Positions 47,590 to 54,897 of a DNA stretch of 64,000 nt are shown piece after piece. Numbering within the stretch: position 1 is the first letter of the stretch; every line of letters begins with the position of its first letter. The notes beneath the pieces are model-generated. The model saw nothing but the letters and a program-made list of their open reading frames with translations. It did not search any database and was not told the origin of the DNA. The position numbers were made by a program, and so were the translations under genes. The stretch is from a virus. The stretch spans positions 1-64,000 of the IMG/VR virus record IMGVR_UViG_3300010885_017276. The stretch is one strand, 5' to 3'.

Positions 47590-47780
47590 AACAAGAAACT
47601 TTTTTACTAGTAGGTTTATCCACTATTCTAACTATGGCTTTTTTTCTAGGGGGCAAAGAAAAGTCTTGTGCTAAGAGATTATTCTCGACAGCCCAACCCC
47701 AACAAAAAGAATACAAGTTTGTATCAACAGAACTACTAGCCCTAACACAAACAGACACACTAACACTTAAAACTAACTAA
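47586..47780 (+). CDS. Small single-pass membrane protein
   Basis: A 64-residue protein with one N-terminal hydrophobic segment (LLVGLSTILTMAFFLGG) and a polar tail. Overlaps the upstream stop by 4 nt (ATGA). Function unknown. Confidence 0.62.
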   Translation: MKQETFLLVGLSTILTMAFFLGGKEKSCAKRLFSTAQPQQKEYKFVSTELLALTQTDTLTLKTN

Positions 47781-47781
47781 T

Positions 47782-47988
47782 ATGAAATCAGTACACGAAT
47801 TATCAGCAGAAGAATTACAAGAGTTAAGAAGTCGTTGGTATCATCAACACCTAGACGATGGCACTTTGGAAGAAGTTATGGAATACGACCCCGAAGATGA
47901 AGACAACGTACCTATGGATGTTGTAATAGAGTATTATGGGGCAACTTACTTTGTAGAAGAAGACTTTTGGTGTAACCTTACAGACTAA
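47782..47988 (+). CDS. Hypothetical acidic protein
   Basis: A 68-residue acidic protein (MKSVHELSAEELQELRSRWY, then DPEDEDNVPMD), starting after ACTAACTAAT. The strong negative charge recalls DNA-mimic or inhibitor proteins, but this is only composition. Confidence 0.66.
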   Translation: MKSVHELSAEELQELRSRWYHQHLDDGTLEEVMEYDPEDEDNVPMDVVIEYYGATYFVEEDFWCNLTD

Positions 47989-47993
47989 CTAAT

Positions 47994-48182
47994 ATGAAAC
48001 AGATAACAATAGAACAAGCATTCAAAAAACTAGTTGAAAAGGGATTCTCAATTAGTGAACTAAAGCCAAATGAATTTTTAGTAATCGATAATGGTAAATT
48101 TGGATTTTGTGATGATGAAGACCCGTTCATCGTTGACGGAAATGATATTATAGAAATCTATCAAAACTATATTACAGACTAA
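47994..48182 (+). CDS. Hypothetical acidic protein
   Basis: A 62-residue protein (MKQITIEQAFKKLVEKGFSI), starting after ACTAACTAAT. Helix followed by beta-like acidic part (FCDDEDPFIVDGNDI). Not recognised. Confidence 0.64.
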   Translation: MKQITIEQAFKKLVEKGFSISELKPNEFLVIDNGKFGFCDDEDPFIVDGNDIIEIYQNYITD

Positions 48183-48218
48183 CTAATATAAAGTAGACTA
48201 AAAAAACTTTAAAAAAAA

Positions 48219-48250
48219 TTTGGTAGTTACATTTTAATAACGTATCTTTG
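48219..48250 (+). promoter_or_regulatory. Promoter, extended TTTGGTAGTT class
   Basis: TTTGGTAGTT (TTTG 48219-48222), 20-nt spacer, TATCTTTG (48243-48250). Confidence 0.88.
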
Positions 48251-48274
48251 ACTTATCAAACTAAAACAATTAAT

Positions 48275-48490
48275 ATGAAAACAGAAGAAGCAAAAAAAGT
48301 ATTGGAAAACGAAGGTTACTTTGTAGATAACTTATGGCAGACTTGCGATGTTACTATGAACTACGATTGCACGGAAGAAGAAGCCCAAAAAGTTTTAAAT
48401 GAAGCCCTTACAAACGAGGCAACGTATCAACAAATTTGGGAAGCAATATCCTATTCAGCAGAGAGTTTTAATTTAAAACGTAGAGACTAA
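48275..48490 (+). CDS. Hypothetical 71-residue protein
   Basis: ATG 48275 chosen over an upstream TTG that lies in the promoter -7 region. Acidic helical (MKTEEAKKVLENEGYFVDNL, EEEAQKVLNEALTNEAT). Not recognised. Confidence 0.66.
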   Translation: MKTEEAKKVLENEGYFVDNLWQTCDVTMNYDCTEEEAQKVLNEALTNEATYQQIWEAISYSAESFNLKRRD

Positions 48491-48508
48491 CTTGTACAAT
48501 TTATAACT

Positions 48509-48685
48509 ATGAAAACATCACTAAGATTACAAGAAACAGAAACTATTGGGAGTAGTGGTTTATGCCACACACTAACCGGTACATACACCTTGGTTGGTAA
48601 GATTCAAGACACAGACCACATCCTAATTGAATGCCCCGACACACACGAACTATTTATAATCAATAACAACCTAAACCTTTACTAG
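48509..48685 (+). CDS. Hypothetical 58-residue protein
   Basis: ATG 48509 to TAG 48683; MKTSLRLQETETIGSSGLCH then a beta-rich end. One nt before the next gene. Not recognised. Confidence 0.62.
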   Translation: MKTSLRLQETETIGSSGLCHTLTGTYTLVGKIQDTDHILIECPDTHELFIINNNLNLY

Positions 48686-48686
48686 A

Positions 48687-49043
48687 ATGATTCGAGACTT
48701 TGACCAATTAAGAGACATAGCTATACAAATGGTTAATAACCTAGTGGAGCAAGGGTACATCCCAAATTGTACCGACACAGACGACAACACCGAGTTTGAT
48801 GTGCAGGATTTATTACTAGAAATTTTAATAGACAGCCTAGTACAACAAGATTGCGTTACCCCCAATGGAGTTGCTTCGAGTAGCGTAGAGTTAAAAGAAG
48901 TTAATGAAGACTATCGAATTGCTTTTATTAGTGTTGATGAAATACCCCTAGGTATCTTTGAACTACTTTATGATAAGCAACAAGAAGACAGACCTTATGT
49001 TTTGATTAATTACGATGTAACGTATGTTGATAACCTAATTTAA
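48687..49043 (+). CDS. Hypothetical acidic protein
   Basis: A 118-residue acidic protein (MIRDFDQLRDIAIQMVNNLV; later EIPLGIFELLYDKQQEDRPY). A helical N-terminal and alpha/beta C-terminal part. I recall similar proteins from Bacteroidota phages without function. Confidence 0.68.
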   Translation: MIRDFDQLRDIAIQMVNNLVEQGYIPNCTDTDDNTEFDVQDLLLEILIDSLVQQDCVTPNGVASSSVELKEVNEDYRIAFISVDEIPLGIFELLYDKQQEDRPYVLINYDVTYVDNLI

Positions 49044-49053
49044 ACTAACTAAT

Positions 49054-49359
49054 ATGAAAACAGAAATAATAAAATACATTGACGGCCACTCCGGAAACCA
49101 ATGTGAGATTTTTAGATTAACTAATACAAACGGAGAAGTTTTACACGAGAGAGATTATACATCCCAAACAGAGAATGTAGAAAATTACTTTGAGGATTTT
49201 TTAGAGCCGTTGTTTTTAGAAGCCGAGCAAAGTTTTGATAAACTAATTAGTTTGTATGATGTTGCAGATTTGCTAGAAGCTATGGCTTCGGACAAAGAAG
49301 CAGAGGAAATGCGTTCAGCCCTAAATTTAATATCTAAATTTTTTATAAAAATAATCTAA
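49054..49359 (+). CDS. Hypothetical acidic protein
   Basis: A 101-residue acidic, mostly helical protein starting after ACTAACTAAT. FEDFLEPLFLEAEQSFDKLI and a Glu-rich second half. Not recognised. Confidence 0.67.
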   Translation: MKTEIIKYIDGHSGNQCEIFRLTNTNGEVLHERDYTSQTENVENYFEDFLEPLFLEAEQSFDKLISLYDVADLLEAMASDKEAEEMRSALNLISKFFIKII

Positions 49360-49365
49360 AAAAAG

Positions 49366-49397
49366 TTTGGTATTCTAGAATTAATAACGTACATTTG
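49366..49397 (+). promoter_or_regulatory. Promoter, TTTGGTA class
   Basis: TTTGGTATTC (TTTG 49366-49369), 20-nt spacer, TACATTTG (49390-49397). Confidence 0.85.
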
Positions 49398-49422
49398 TTC
49401 AAGATTTAAAACAATAAAAGTT

Positions 49423-49530
49423 ATGAAAGAATTAGATTTTTATGTGTATGTATTTTCAGACGGGACTACAGCACCTTTTGAAATAGCAGAAAAGATAGTT
49501 ATAGGAATATGGTGCGTTTTTAATAAATAA
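49423..49530 (+). CDS. Tiny hypothetical protein
   Basis: A 35-residue frame 25 nt after a promoter: MKELDFYVYVFSDGTTAPFE and a short hydrophobic C-terminus. Plausible by position only. Confidence 0.5.
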   Translation: MKELDFYVYVFSDGTTAPFEIAEKIVIGIWCVFNK

Positions 49531-49549
49531 GACTTAAAACAAACAAATT

Positions 49550-49693
49550 ATGATAAGATTAAACCTTTCAATCAGCAGAAGTCGTTATTTCGACAACCAA
49601 AAAGATTTAGCAGAATTTCTAGGTATCAAGAATACCTCCAAGAAAGCAATAGAGAGTAGATGTAGAGTGTTACACTTTGAAATAGAATTTTAA
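49550..49693 (+). CDS. Small HTH-like protein
   Basis: A 47-residue basic protein. QKDLAEFLGIKNTSKKAIES (residues 17-36) has a helix-turn-helix look (Ala and Gly at the expected spacing). If real it could be a minimal DNA-binding regulator. Starts ATG 49550. Confidence 0.55.
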   Translation: MIRLNLSISRSRYFDNQKDLAEFLGIKNTSKKAIESRCRVLHFEIEF

Positions 49694-49703
49694 ATTAGTT
49701 AAT

Positions 49704-50078
49704 ATGAGAACAGCATACCAATTATACCAAGTGGATTTTGTAAAACACAGCAACCGAGAACTGACTATCTCAGCTACCAATCGTAGAGGCAAGATTTTTG
49801 TAGCCGAACTACAACGTACCGATGAAAGGTATTGGCAAGGTTACACAGATTTTAGGTCTAGTGACTACAAAAATTTTAAAGCTGTTGTCCTAGAATTTTT
49901 GCAAGATTTAGTACAAGAAGCCAAGCACTATGACAATCGTTGGTATAATTTTAATTCTATGGTTCGATGTGAAGAAGGCGGAAGCAGACCACTGACTTGG
50001 GAAGAAACTGCCTATGGTAGCTTAGTCAACGAAGCCGAGCCAGTATTCAAAGGCCACGTTAAATTTAATACTAACTAA
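49704..50078 (+). CDS. Hypothetical protein
   Basis: A 124-residue protein (MRTAYQLYQVDFVKHSNREL; later GGSRPLTWEETAYGSLV). Mixed alpha/beta, roughly neutral. Not recognised. Confidence 0.68.
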   Translation: MRTAYQLYQVDFVKHSNRELTISATNRRGKIFVAELQRTDERYWQGYTDFRSSDYKNFKAVVLEFLQDLVQEAKHYDNRWYNFNSMVRCEEGGSRPLTWEETAYGSLVNEAEPVFKGHVKFNTN

Positions 50079-50079
50079 T

Positions 50080-50268
50080 ATGATCTTATCAATAGCAATT
50101 ATACTAGGTATCGCAATGATACTTAATATCATACAGAAACAAGGTAATTACAATGTACTAATAGCTTCAGCCTTGGTTATTTCTTTGTGGGATTTATGTT
50201 TCCCTCTAGCAATAGTTGTACTAGTTTTACTAGTTTTTATAGGAATAGCAGTAGCAATAAAAGAATAA
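50080..50268 (+). CDS. Small membrane protein, two hydrophobic segments
   Basis: A 62-residue protein, almost wholly hydrophobic: residues 1-17 and 27-58 separated by QKQGNYN. Starts after ACTAACTAAT. A candidate superinfection-exclusion or membrane-acting peptide by type only. Confidence 0.64.
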   Translation: MILSIAIILGIAMILNIIQKQGNYNVLIASALVISLWDLCFPLAIVVLVLLVFIGIAVAIKE

Positions 50269-50285
50269 AAATAATTCAAAAAAAA

Positions 50286-50317
50286 TTTGGTAGTTACAAA
50301 AACAAGTTGTATATTTG
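50286..50317 (+). promoter_or_regulatory. Promoter, extended TTTGGTAGTT class
   Basis: TTTGGTAGTT (TTTG 50286-50289), 20-nt spacer, TATATTTG (50310-50317). Confidence 0.88.
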
Positions 50318-50379
50318 TATAACAAAACAGAGGGATAGCCGAAACCCTAACCTAGTAGGCAAACTTAATATAAAACAAA

Positions 50380-50700
50380 ATGAAAAGAACAATCGAACAA
50401 ACACAAGAAGCAGTACAAGAAAACGTAAGCAGTATCTTTACAAAAGATGATGTGCTAGAACTATTAAGAAACATTGAACAAACTAGTCCAAACATTTCGG
50501 ATGAAACCAAGGAAAGTATCATCTCCGATATTATGCAGTCATTGGAGTACGAGGCCGATAACTTTATCGACAAAGATAGCATAAGCCTAGAAATTGACAG
50601 CAATAACTATGTTTCTATCGACAGAGCAGATATAGACTTTGATGTTATCAAAAACGTAATACGAGACATCATACTTAATGCTGATTTTGAAACTAACTAA
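50380..50700 (+). CDS. Hypothetical acidic protein
   Basis: A 106-residue acidic protein: helical first two thirds (QEAVQENVSSIFTKDDVLEL), beta-like end. Separated from its promoter by a ~60-nt leader. Not recognised. Confidence 0.67.
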   Translation: MKRTIEQTQEAVQENVSSIFTKDDVLELLRNIEQTSPNISDETKESIISDIMQSLEYEADNFIDKDSISLEIDSNNYVSIDRADIDFDVIKNVIRDIILNADFETN

Positions 50701-50711
50701 TCTAAAGTAAT

Positions 50712-50939
50712 ATGAGAGTAGTTAGGATAAATACCACAGCATACCAAGAAGAAGATTTCTTTTTGATGACAGATTTGACAGACCAACAGATTGAGGGAGT
50801 AATTGTCCCAATAGTGGAACTAGAACGTAAAGATGAAAGCTGCTATTATACAAACGAAGACCTTGTAGAGTCTTTAATGGATAAATACCCCGACAATACT
50901 ATTGTTATGCACGCAGATTTTGAAACAATATCAATCTAA
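50712..50939 (+). CDS. Hypothetical acidic protein
   Basis: A 75-residue protein (MRVVRINTTAYQEEDFFLMT; end IVMHADFETISI). Its last residues resemble the end of the preceding gene product (ILNADFETN), a hint of common origin or chance. Not recognised. Confidence 0.64.
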   Translation: MRVVRINTTAYQEEDFFLMTDLTDQQIEGVIVPIVELERKDESCYYTNEDLVESLMDKYPDNTIVMHADFETISI

Positions 50940-50958
50940 AAAATAATTTAAAAAAAGC

Positions 50959-50988
50959 TTTGTAATATAAAATAAAGTATTATATTTG
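50959..50988 (+). promoter_or_regulatory. Bacteroidota-type promoter
   Basis: TTTG (50959-50962), 18-nt spacer, TATATTTG (50981-50988). The leader has GGCAATCAAGCCAA (50993-51006), as at 47161. Confidence 0.78.
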
Positions 50989-51022
50989 TACCGGCAATCA
51001 AGCCAAACTAAATTTATAACTT

Positions 51023-51289
51023 ATGGAAAAATTTGCAAGACAATGCTCAGTAACGGGCGAAGGTATGAACAACGGCTATGTGTACAGAGATGGAGAAATG
51101 TATTTCAAGTACGAACCCGACCTTGTAGCCCACATCAGAAGCCTAGACAACGATTCATCTAACCTATCGGATGAATTTCTACTAGGAGAAGCTTACGACC
51201 TAGAGGAGTACTACTACACCGAATGGGAGGATGAAGATGATTACCAATACCAATTAATAAACGGAGTACTAACTGAATTAGAAGATTAA
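51023..51289 (+). CDS. Hypothetical acidic protein
   Basis: An 88-residue, strongly acidic protein: SVTGEGMNNGYVYRDGEMYF, then a DE-rich C-terminal half (EEYYYTEWEDEDDYQY). I recall the CSVTGEGMNEGYV-like start from phage/plasmid accessory proteins. Function unknown. Confidence 0.72.
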   Translation: MEKFARQCSVTGEGMNNGYVYRDGEMYFKYEPDLVAHIRSLDNDSSNLSDEFLLGEAYDLEEYYYTEWEDEDDYQYQLINGVLTELED

Positions 51290-51299
51290 ACTAACTAAG

Positions 51300-51479
51300 A
51301 TGAAAAACTTTAAAGACTTAACGCAGACAGAACAACAATCCCTAGAACAAGATTACTTTATCCCAACAGACAAAGCTAACCTATTCCTAGATGAACACAG
51401 CCGACCTTATTCACAAACACCGGTAGGTAAGATGTATTGCTCAAAAAAAACTAATTATAACTATTCAATCAAAAACTAA
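51300..51479 (+). CDS. Small protein with RPYxQTPxGK motif
   Basis: A 59-residue protein; C-terminal HSRPYSQTPVGKMYCSKK and final SIKN match the 46-residue protein at 43009-43149. It has an extra N-terminal acidic helix (MKNFKDLTQTEQQSLEQDYF). Starts after ACTAACTAAG. Confidence 0.72.
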   Translation: MKNFKDLTQTEQQSLEQDYFIPTDKANLFLDEHSRPYSQTPVGKMYCSKKTNYNYSIKN

Positions 51480-51483
51480 CATT

Positions 51484-51801
51484 ATGGCAGATTCAACCGG
51501 ACAATTAGACAAACTAATAGAGGACAAAGTAGACAACAAAATCAAAGATTTTGCTAAAAGTCTAACAGACCAAATAACCAATTTTTTGAAGGACAACGGG
51601 GACTATCACGGAGAATACCTATACGTTGTAACCCATTGGGAAAAGGATAAGTATGGAATGTATTTACCATTAGCACAGCAAGGCCAAAGTATATATCAAG
51701 TACAAAGGGGGTTAGCACACGGATTATCCCTTACCATAAAAAATACGATGATTAAAAAAGAAACACAACAATTGCTAGAAAAAGTAGCATTATTAAGCTA
51801 G
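51484..51801 (+). CDS. Hypothetical protein
   Basis: A 105-residue helical protein (MADSTGQLDKLIEDKVDNKI; later QGQSIYQVQRGLAHGLSLTI). Not recognised; four nt behind the RPY-motif gene. Confidence 0.66.
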   Translation: MADSTGQLDKLIEDKVDNKIKDFAKSLTDQITNFLKDNGDYHGEYLYVVTHWEKDKYGMYLPLAQQGQSIYQVQRGLAHGLSLTIKNTMIKKETQQLLEKVALLS

Positions 51802-51806
51802 GAACT

Positions 51807-52004
51807 ATGAAAACAAAATTTGTAAAATTAACATCTCACAATAGCAATAACGCAATCTATCTAAACGTAGATATGATTGGAGATATTTGTGAAGCTGACG
51901 GGTATACAAGAGTAGGACACCTAACTCACAACAACGGGGGGTTTAAAGTTTCTGAAGAAGTAGAAGAAGTTTTGTATTTAATCAGCGAATTAACTAACAG
52001 CTAA
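51807..52004 (+). CDS. Hypothetical 65-residue protein
   Basis: Beta-rich small protein (VKLTSHNSNNAIYLNVDMIG, ending EEVLYLISEL). The pattern looks like a flavobacterial/phage single-domain beta protein with unknown role. Confidence 0.64.
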   Translation: MKTKFVKLTSHNSNNAIYLNVDMIGDICEADGYTRVGHLTHNNGGFKVSEEVEEVLYLISELTNS

Positions 52005-52009
52005 GAACT

Positions 52010-52210
52010 ATGGAAATTAATATAAACTTATTAGAAGCCGCTTCTGAATTAGCACACGAAATTGTGTGTGCTAAATTTGAAGATGATGATAGTGCTATCT
52101 ACGAAAGTACTACCGACACGATTACAAACTATTCCGAAGAAGCACAAGACCTATTCAACGAATGGTACGATTACTATTACGACTTTTTACTCAGACTTAA
52201 AATAAACTAG
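52010..52210 (+). CDS. Hypothetical acidic protein, paralogue of 53477
   Basis: A 66-residue acidic protein. MEININLLEAASELA at the start and FNEWYDYYYDFLLRLKIN at the end align with the start (MDITINIEETAAVLA) and end (YKLWYEFLLEMKIAKNE) of the gene at 53477-53719. Function unknown. Confidence 0.68.
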   Translation: MEININLLEAASELAHEIVCAKFEDDDSAIYESTTDTITNYSEEAQDLFNEWYDYYYDFLLRLKIN

Positions 52211-52215
52211 AAATT

Positions 52216-52449
52216 ATGGCAATTATTAAAATCACAAAGCAAAATTGGAAAACAATTAACCCAACAAAAACGGGTGTAGACAATGAATTTTTAGACAAGG
52301 AGTTTCCTATTCTATTCAACACAAACGAAATGATTACGGCACAATCAAGCGAGTATGGTGGCACTCGTATAACCTACAAAAAAGCAATGGTAGATACACT
52401 GAACTGCAAGGAAACATTAGAAGAAATTTATAAATTAATAAACAATTAG
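52216..52449 (+). CDS. Hypothetical 77-residue protein
   Basis: Mixed alpha/beta protein (MAIIKITKQNWKTINPTKTG). Not recognised; six nt from both neighbours. Confidence 0.65.
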   Translation: MAIIKITKQNWKTINPTKTGVDNEFLDKEFPILFNTNEMITAQSSEYGGTRITYKKAMVDTLNCKETLEEIYKLINN

Positions 52450-52454
52450 AAACT

Positions 52455-52814
52455 ATGGGAAGATATTATAGCGGAGACATCGAAGGAAAATTTTGGTTCG
52501 GATTACAAAGCAGTACAGCTGCTGACAGATTTGGAGTAGAGTACAATGAGCCAAACTACGTTGAGTACTACTACGAAAAAGAAGACTTAAAAAAGGTTGA
52601 AAAAGAAATCAAAAAGATTCAAAAAGCCCTAGGAGATACCCTAGCAAAAATTGAAAAATTCTTTACTGAAAATGATGGTTGGAATAATGAAATGCTAGAA
52701 AAAGCCGGTATTACTAAAGCAGAACTTAACGAATACGCTGACCTAGAGTTAGGTATTAAAATCAGAGATTGTATCAAGGATAACGGGGCTTGTAGATTTG
52801 ATGCAGAACTTTAA
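52455..52814 (+). CDS. Conserved phage accessory protein (GRYYSGDIEGKFWF family)
   Basis: A 119-residue protein opening MGRYYSGDIEGKFWFGLQSS followed by AADRFGV, then a Lys/Glu-rich helical stretch (LKKVEKEIKKIQKALGD). From memory this family recurs in phages and mobile elements without known function. Ended by the hairpin at 52827. Confidence 0.78.
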   Translation: MGRYYSGDIEGKFWFGLQSSTAADRFGVEYNEPNYVEYYYEKEDLKKVEKEIKKIQKALGDTLAKIEKFFTENDGWNNEMLEKAGITKAELNEYADLELGIKIRDCIKDNGACRFDAEL

Positions 52815-52826
52815 ACTAACCAATAC

Positions 52827-52849
52827 TCCCCCGATGTAATGTTGGGGGA
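52827..52849 (+). terminator. Terminator-like hairpin
   Basis: TCCCCC (52827-52832) pairs with GGGGGA (52844-52849), then a short T-run. Confidence 0.65.
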
Positions 52850-52864
52850 TTTAAACAAACTTAT

Positions 52865-53242
52865 ATGAAAAACTTGACAGCAGAACAAAGATTAGTCTTT
52901 ATAAGACAAGATGTAGCTAGACTACTAGAGAAATTACCGGAGTCTATCCTAAATACACACATAGAGGGCTACGAGAACTTAGGGGTAGTGCTAGATAATA
53001 TCGCTATTGCTTCGGATGAAACTGACCTAGAGCCTTTACATTGGCTTGTAACGTGGTATGAAGTATTCCGGCACGACGGGATTGAAGGCACGGATGTCCT
53101 TGCTGTTTGTGACACAGAAAAGCAAGCCCTAGATTTTATGTATGATTACTCAATGAGATATCCAAACGTAGAATTGCATTGTGATGAATGGCAGTCAAAC
53201 GCAGACGGAACCGGAACAGCAACAAGAAATCCAATATCTTAA
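52865..53242 (+). CDS. Hypothetical protein
   Basis: A 125-residue protein: helical acidic N-terminus and a C-terminal alpha/beta part (LVTWYEVFRHDGIEGTDVLA, then a YPNVELHCDEW strand). Not recognised. Confidence 0.68.
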   Translation: MKNLTAEQRLVFIRQDVARLLEKLPESILNTHIEGYENLGVVLDNIAIASDETDLEPLHWLVTWYEVFRHDGIEGTDVLAVCDTEKQALDFMYDYSMRYPNVELHCDEWQSNADGTGTATRNPIS

Positions 53243-53252
53243 ACTAACTAGT

Positions 53253-53474
53253 ATGAGACTTATAACAGAATACAATCCAATTATTAGCAAACCGGCAAAG
53301 GCATTTATAAAAAGCGAAGTCACACCAAGTATGACATCTTATGACGGAGAGAGTAATCAATACTCAATCAGTTATTGCATTGACATACTAGAGCAAGAAC
53401 AAAAAATCTTTGAGCAAGACCTAGAAATTTTAAATGGATTAGCACAAGAGGGAGTAGATCATATAGAGTTTTAA
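53253..53474 (+). CDS. Hypothetical 73-residue protein
   Basis: ATG 53253 after ACTAACTAGT; a frame from 53181 would overlap the previous gene. MRLITEYNPIISKPAKAFIK, then helical acidic end. Not recognised. Confidence 0.65.
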   Translation: MRLITEYNPIISKPAKAFIKSEVTPSMTSYDGESNQYSISYCIDILEQEQKIFEQDLEILNGLAQEGVDHIEF

Positions 53475-53476
53475 CT

Positions 53477-53719
53477 ATGGACATAACAATAAACATCGAA
53501 GAAACAGCAGCAGTACTAGCAAATAGAGAAGTCTACTTGAGAGAGAGGCAAGCTATTGTTGAACACGGCACAGACTACTTACAAGGAAGCCCATTTAAGG
53601 GCGGCATATTCCTAGAGGATGAGATTACCTATACACCGGAAGCACAGAAATACTTTGATAGAGAGTACAAACTTTGGTACGAGTTTTTGTTAGAAATGAA
53701 AATAGCAAAAAATGAGTAG
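53477..53719 (+). CDS. Hypothetical acidic protein, paralogue of 52010
   Basis: An 80-residue protein sharing its ends with the gene at 52010-52210 but with a ~15-residue insertion (HGTDYLQGSPFKGGIFLEDE). Overlaps the next gene by 8 nt. Confidence 0.68.
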   Translation: MDITINIEETAAVLANREVYLRERQAIVEHGTDYLQGSPFKGGIFLEDEITYTPEAQKYFDREYKLWYEFLLEMKIAKNE

Positions 53720-53933
53720 CGACATATTGTTATCCCTAGAGGAAGTGCAGAAGTATTTGGCCAAGGACAAGAAATGTAAGGCAGCACAGAAAAAAGAGGT
53801 GCTGCAGACCTTAGAAAACATATCCAATACCAAGGGCAGAAAATGGACATTTGTATCGGAAGATGATAAGTATTTCATTGACGAGTACAACGAATACAGC
53901 GATTTTGTAAAGACATACACATTTAAACTATGA
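53712..53933 (+). CDS. Hypothetical helical protein
   Basis: A 73-residue Lys/Glu-rich helical protein (LLSLEEVQKYLAKDKKCKAA). Its TGA overlaps the ATG of a tiny membrane peptide. Not recognised. Confidence 0.64.
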   Translation: MSSDILLSLEEVQKYLAKDKKCKAAQKKEVLQTLENISNTKGRKWTFVSEDDKYFIDEYNEYSDFVKTYTFKL

Positions 53934-53998
53934 GAATATTTGGGGTACTACTTTTTTTCTTTTGTATTTTTATTATAAAAAAGTGTCAGAAGTATTAA
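53930..53998 (+). CDS. 22-residue membrane peptide
   Basis: MRIFGVLLFFFCIFIIKKCQ then KY; a single hydrophobic helix with a basic end, coupled to the upstream gene by ATGA overlap. Such peptides can be membrane-acting or small regulators; unproven. Confidence 0.5.
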   Translation: MRIFGVLLFFFCIFIIKKCQKY

Positions 53999-54029
53999 AA
54001 ATTTAGTACCTTTGCAAAAACAAAAACAA

Positions 54030-54092
54030 ATGATATTATACATAATAATAATAATAGGCTTTGTGTACATATACGCTAAGGCAGAATACTAA
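54030..54092 (+). CDS. 20-residue membrane peptide
   Basis: MILYIIIIIGFVYIYAKAEY: one hydrophobic helix. A -7-like TACCTTTG (54007-54014) lies upstream, so it may have its own start of transcription; the -33 is poor. Confidence 0.45.
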   Translation: MILYIIIIIGFVYIYAKAEY

Positions 54093-54097
54093 ACAAA

Positions 54098-54334
54098 ATG
54101 AAGACAATAATCCACGTAAACCAACACGAAATAAAGGCCAATACCAAGAACAAAACAGAGAATCCGGTATTAACTTGTAAGACTTATAAGACCAACGATT
54201 ATGCCAACGAAGTAGAGATACTAGACAAGAACGGAGAAGTGGTCGCAAAGGTAGTGTACAGCCCCCACAAGCCACTCAGCTGTGGTGCTAGGGTGTGGAT
54301 TGAAACATACAACGAAATAAATATAATAAAATAG
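54098..54334 (+). CDS. Hypothetical 78-residue protein
   Basis: MKTIIHVNQHEIKANTKNKT..., beta-rich and basic: typical of a small phage protein with a C-terminal GARVWIETYNEI. I recall this pattern in phage/plasmid genes without function. Confidence 0.7.
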   Translation: MKTIIHVNQHEIKANTKNKTENPVLTCKTYKTNDYANEVEILDKNGEVVAKVVYSPHKPLSCGARVWIETYNEINIIK

Positions 54335-54335
54335 T

Positions 54336-54500
54336 GTCTAATTGATGTGATGATAAATCCTTTTAAACCCTAAAATGTTGGCCGTTACTTTGGTCGTATC
54401 CCTATGCTATATCAATTAGACCAAGTTTTTCATAGTAGCATAAAAAGTAACATGGGTGGCAGTTCGGAAAGACGGACTTAATTTTAAACTAACTAATACG
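54336..54500 (+). ncRNA. Candidate pseudoknotted RNA element
   Basis: Two inverted pairs interlock: GTCTAATTGAT (54336-54346) with ATCAATTAGAC (54411-54421), and GTTACTTT (54384-54391) with AAAGTAAC (54444-54451). The order A-B-A'-B' is an H-type pseudoknot. A further hairpin GTTCG/CGGAC (about 54461-54476) follows. No gene is in this stretch. It could be a leader riboswitch-like element for the gene at 54535 or an independent RNA. Confidence 0.55.
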
Positions 54501-54534
54501 AAAACAATATAGAACCTAATGTTTGGAGAAAATT

Positions 54535-54897
54535 ATGAATATATTTAAAAGGACTTTAAAACTAGATGAACAAGAACAAGCTATATTTGATTTGATAGTC
54601 AGTATGGTTTCAAAAAAAGAATGCAACATCGAAATAGACCCCGATGATTTTTCTTACTTGGTTTCAATAGAAAGACTGCATTATTATTTATTGATAGATA
54701 ACTTTGGCATCCGGCTGTCAAACCACGAGTTTTTTATATCTCGGAAGTTTAGCGACAAGGTGCTAGATAAATTCAAAGATGTAATCAAAAAAGAAGTGGT
54801 AAGAAGGAGAGCAATCAAAGTAGATAGTATCTTTAAAAACGAAATGGACTTATTAACTAAAATAAACAGCAACATAAACAATGGGGAAATCAACTAA
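54535..54897 (+). CDS. Hypothetical protein
   Basis: ATG 54535 chosen over an upstream TTG. The 120-residue protein is helical and basic (FKRTLKLDEQEQAIFDLIVS; later FKDVIKKEVVRRRAIKVDSI). Overlaps the next gene by 17 nt. Not recognised. Confidence 0.66.
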   Translation: MNIFKRTLKLDEQEQAIFDLIVSMVSKKECNIEIDPDDFSYLVSIERLHYYLLIDNFGIRLSNHEFFISRKFSDKVLDKFKDVIKKEVVRRRAIKVDSIFKNEMDLLTKINSNINNGEIN

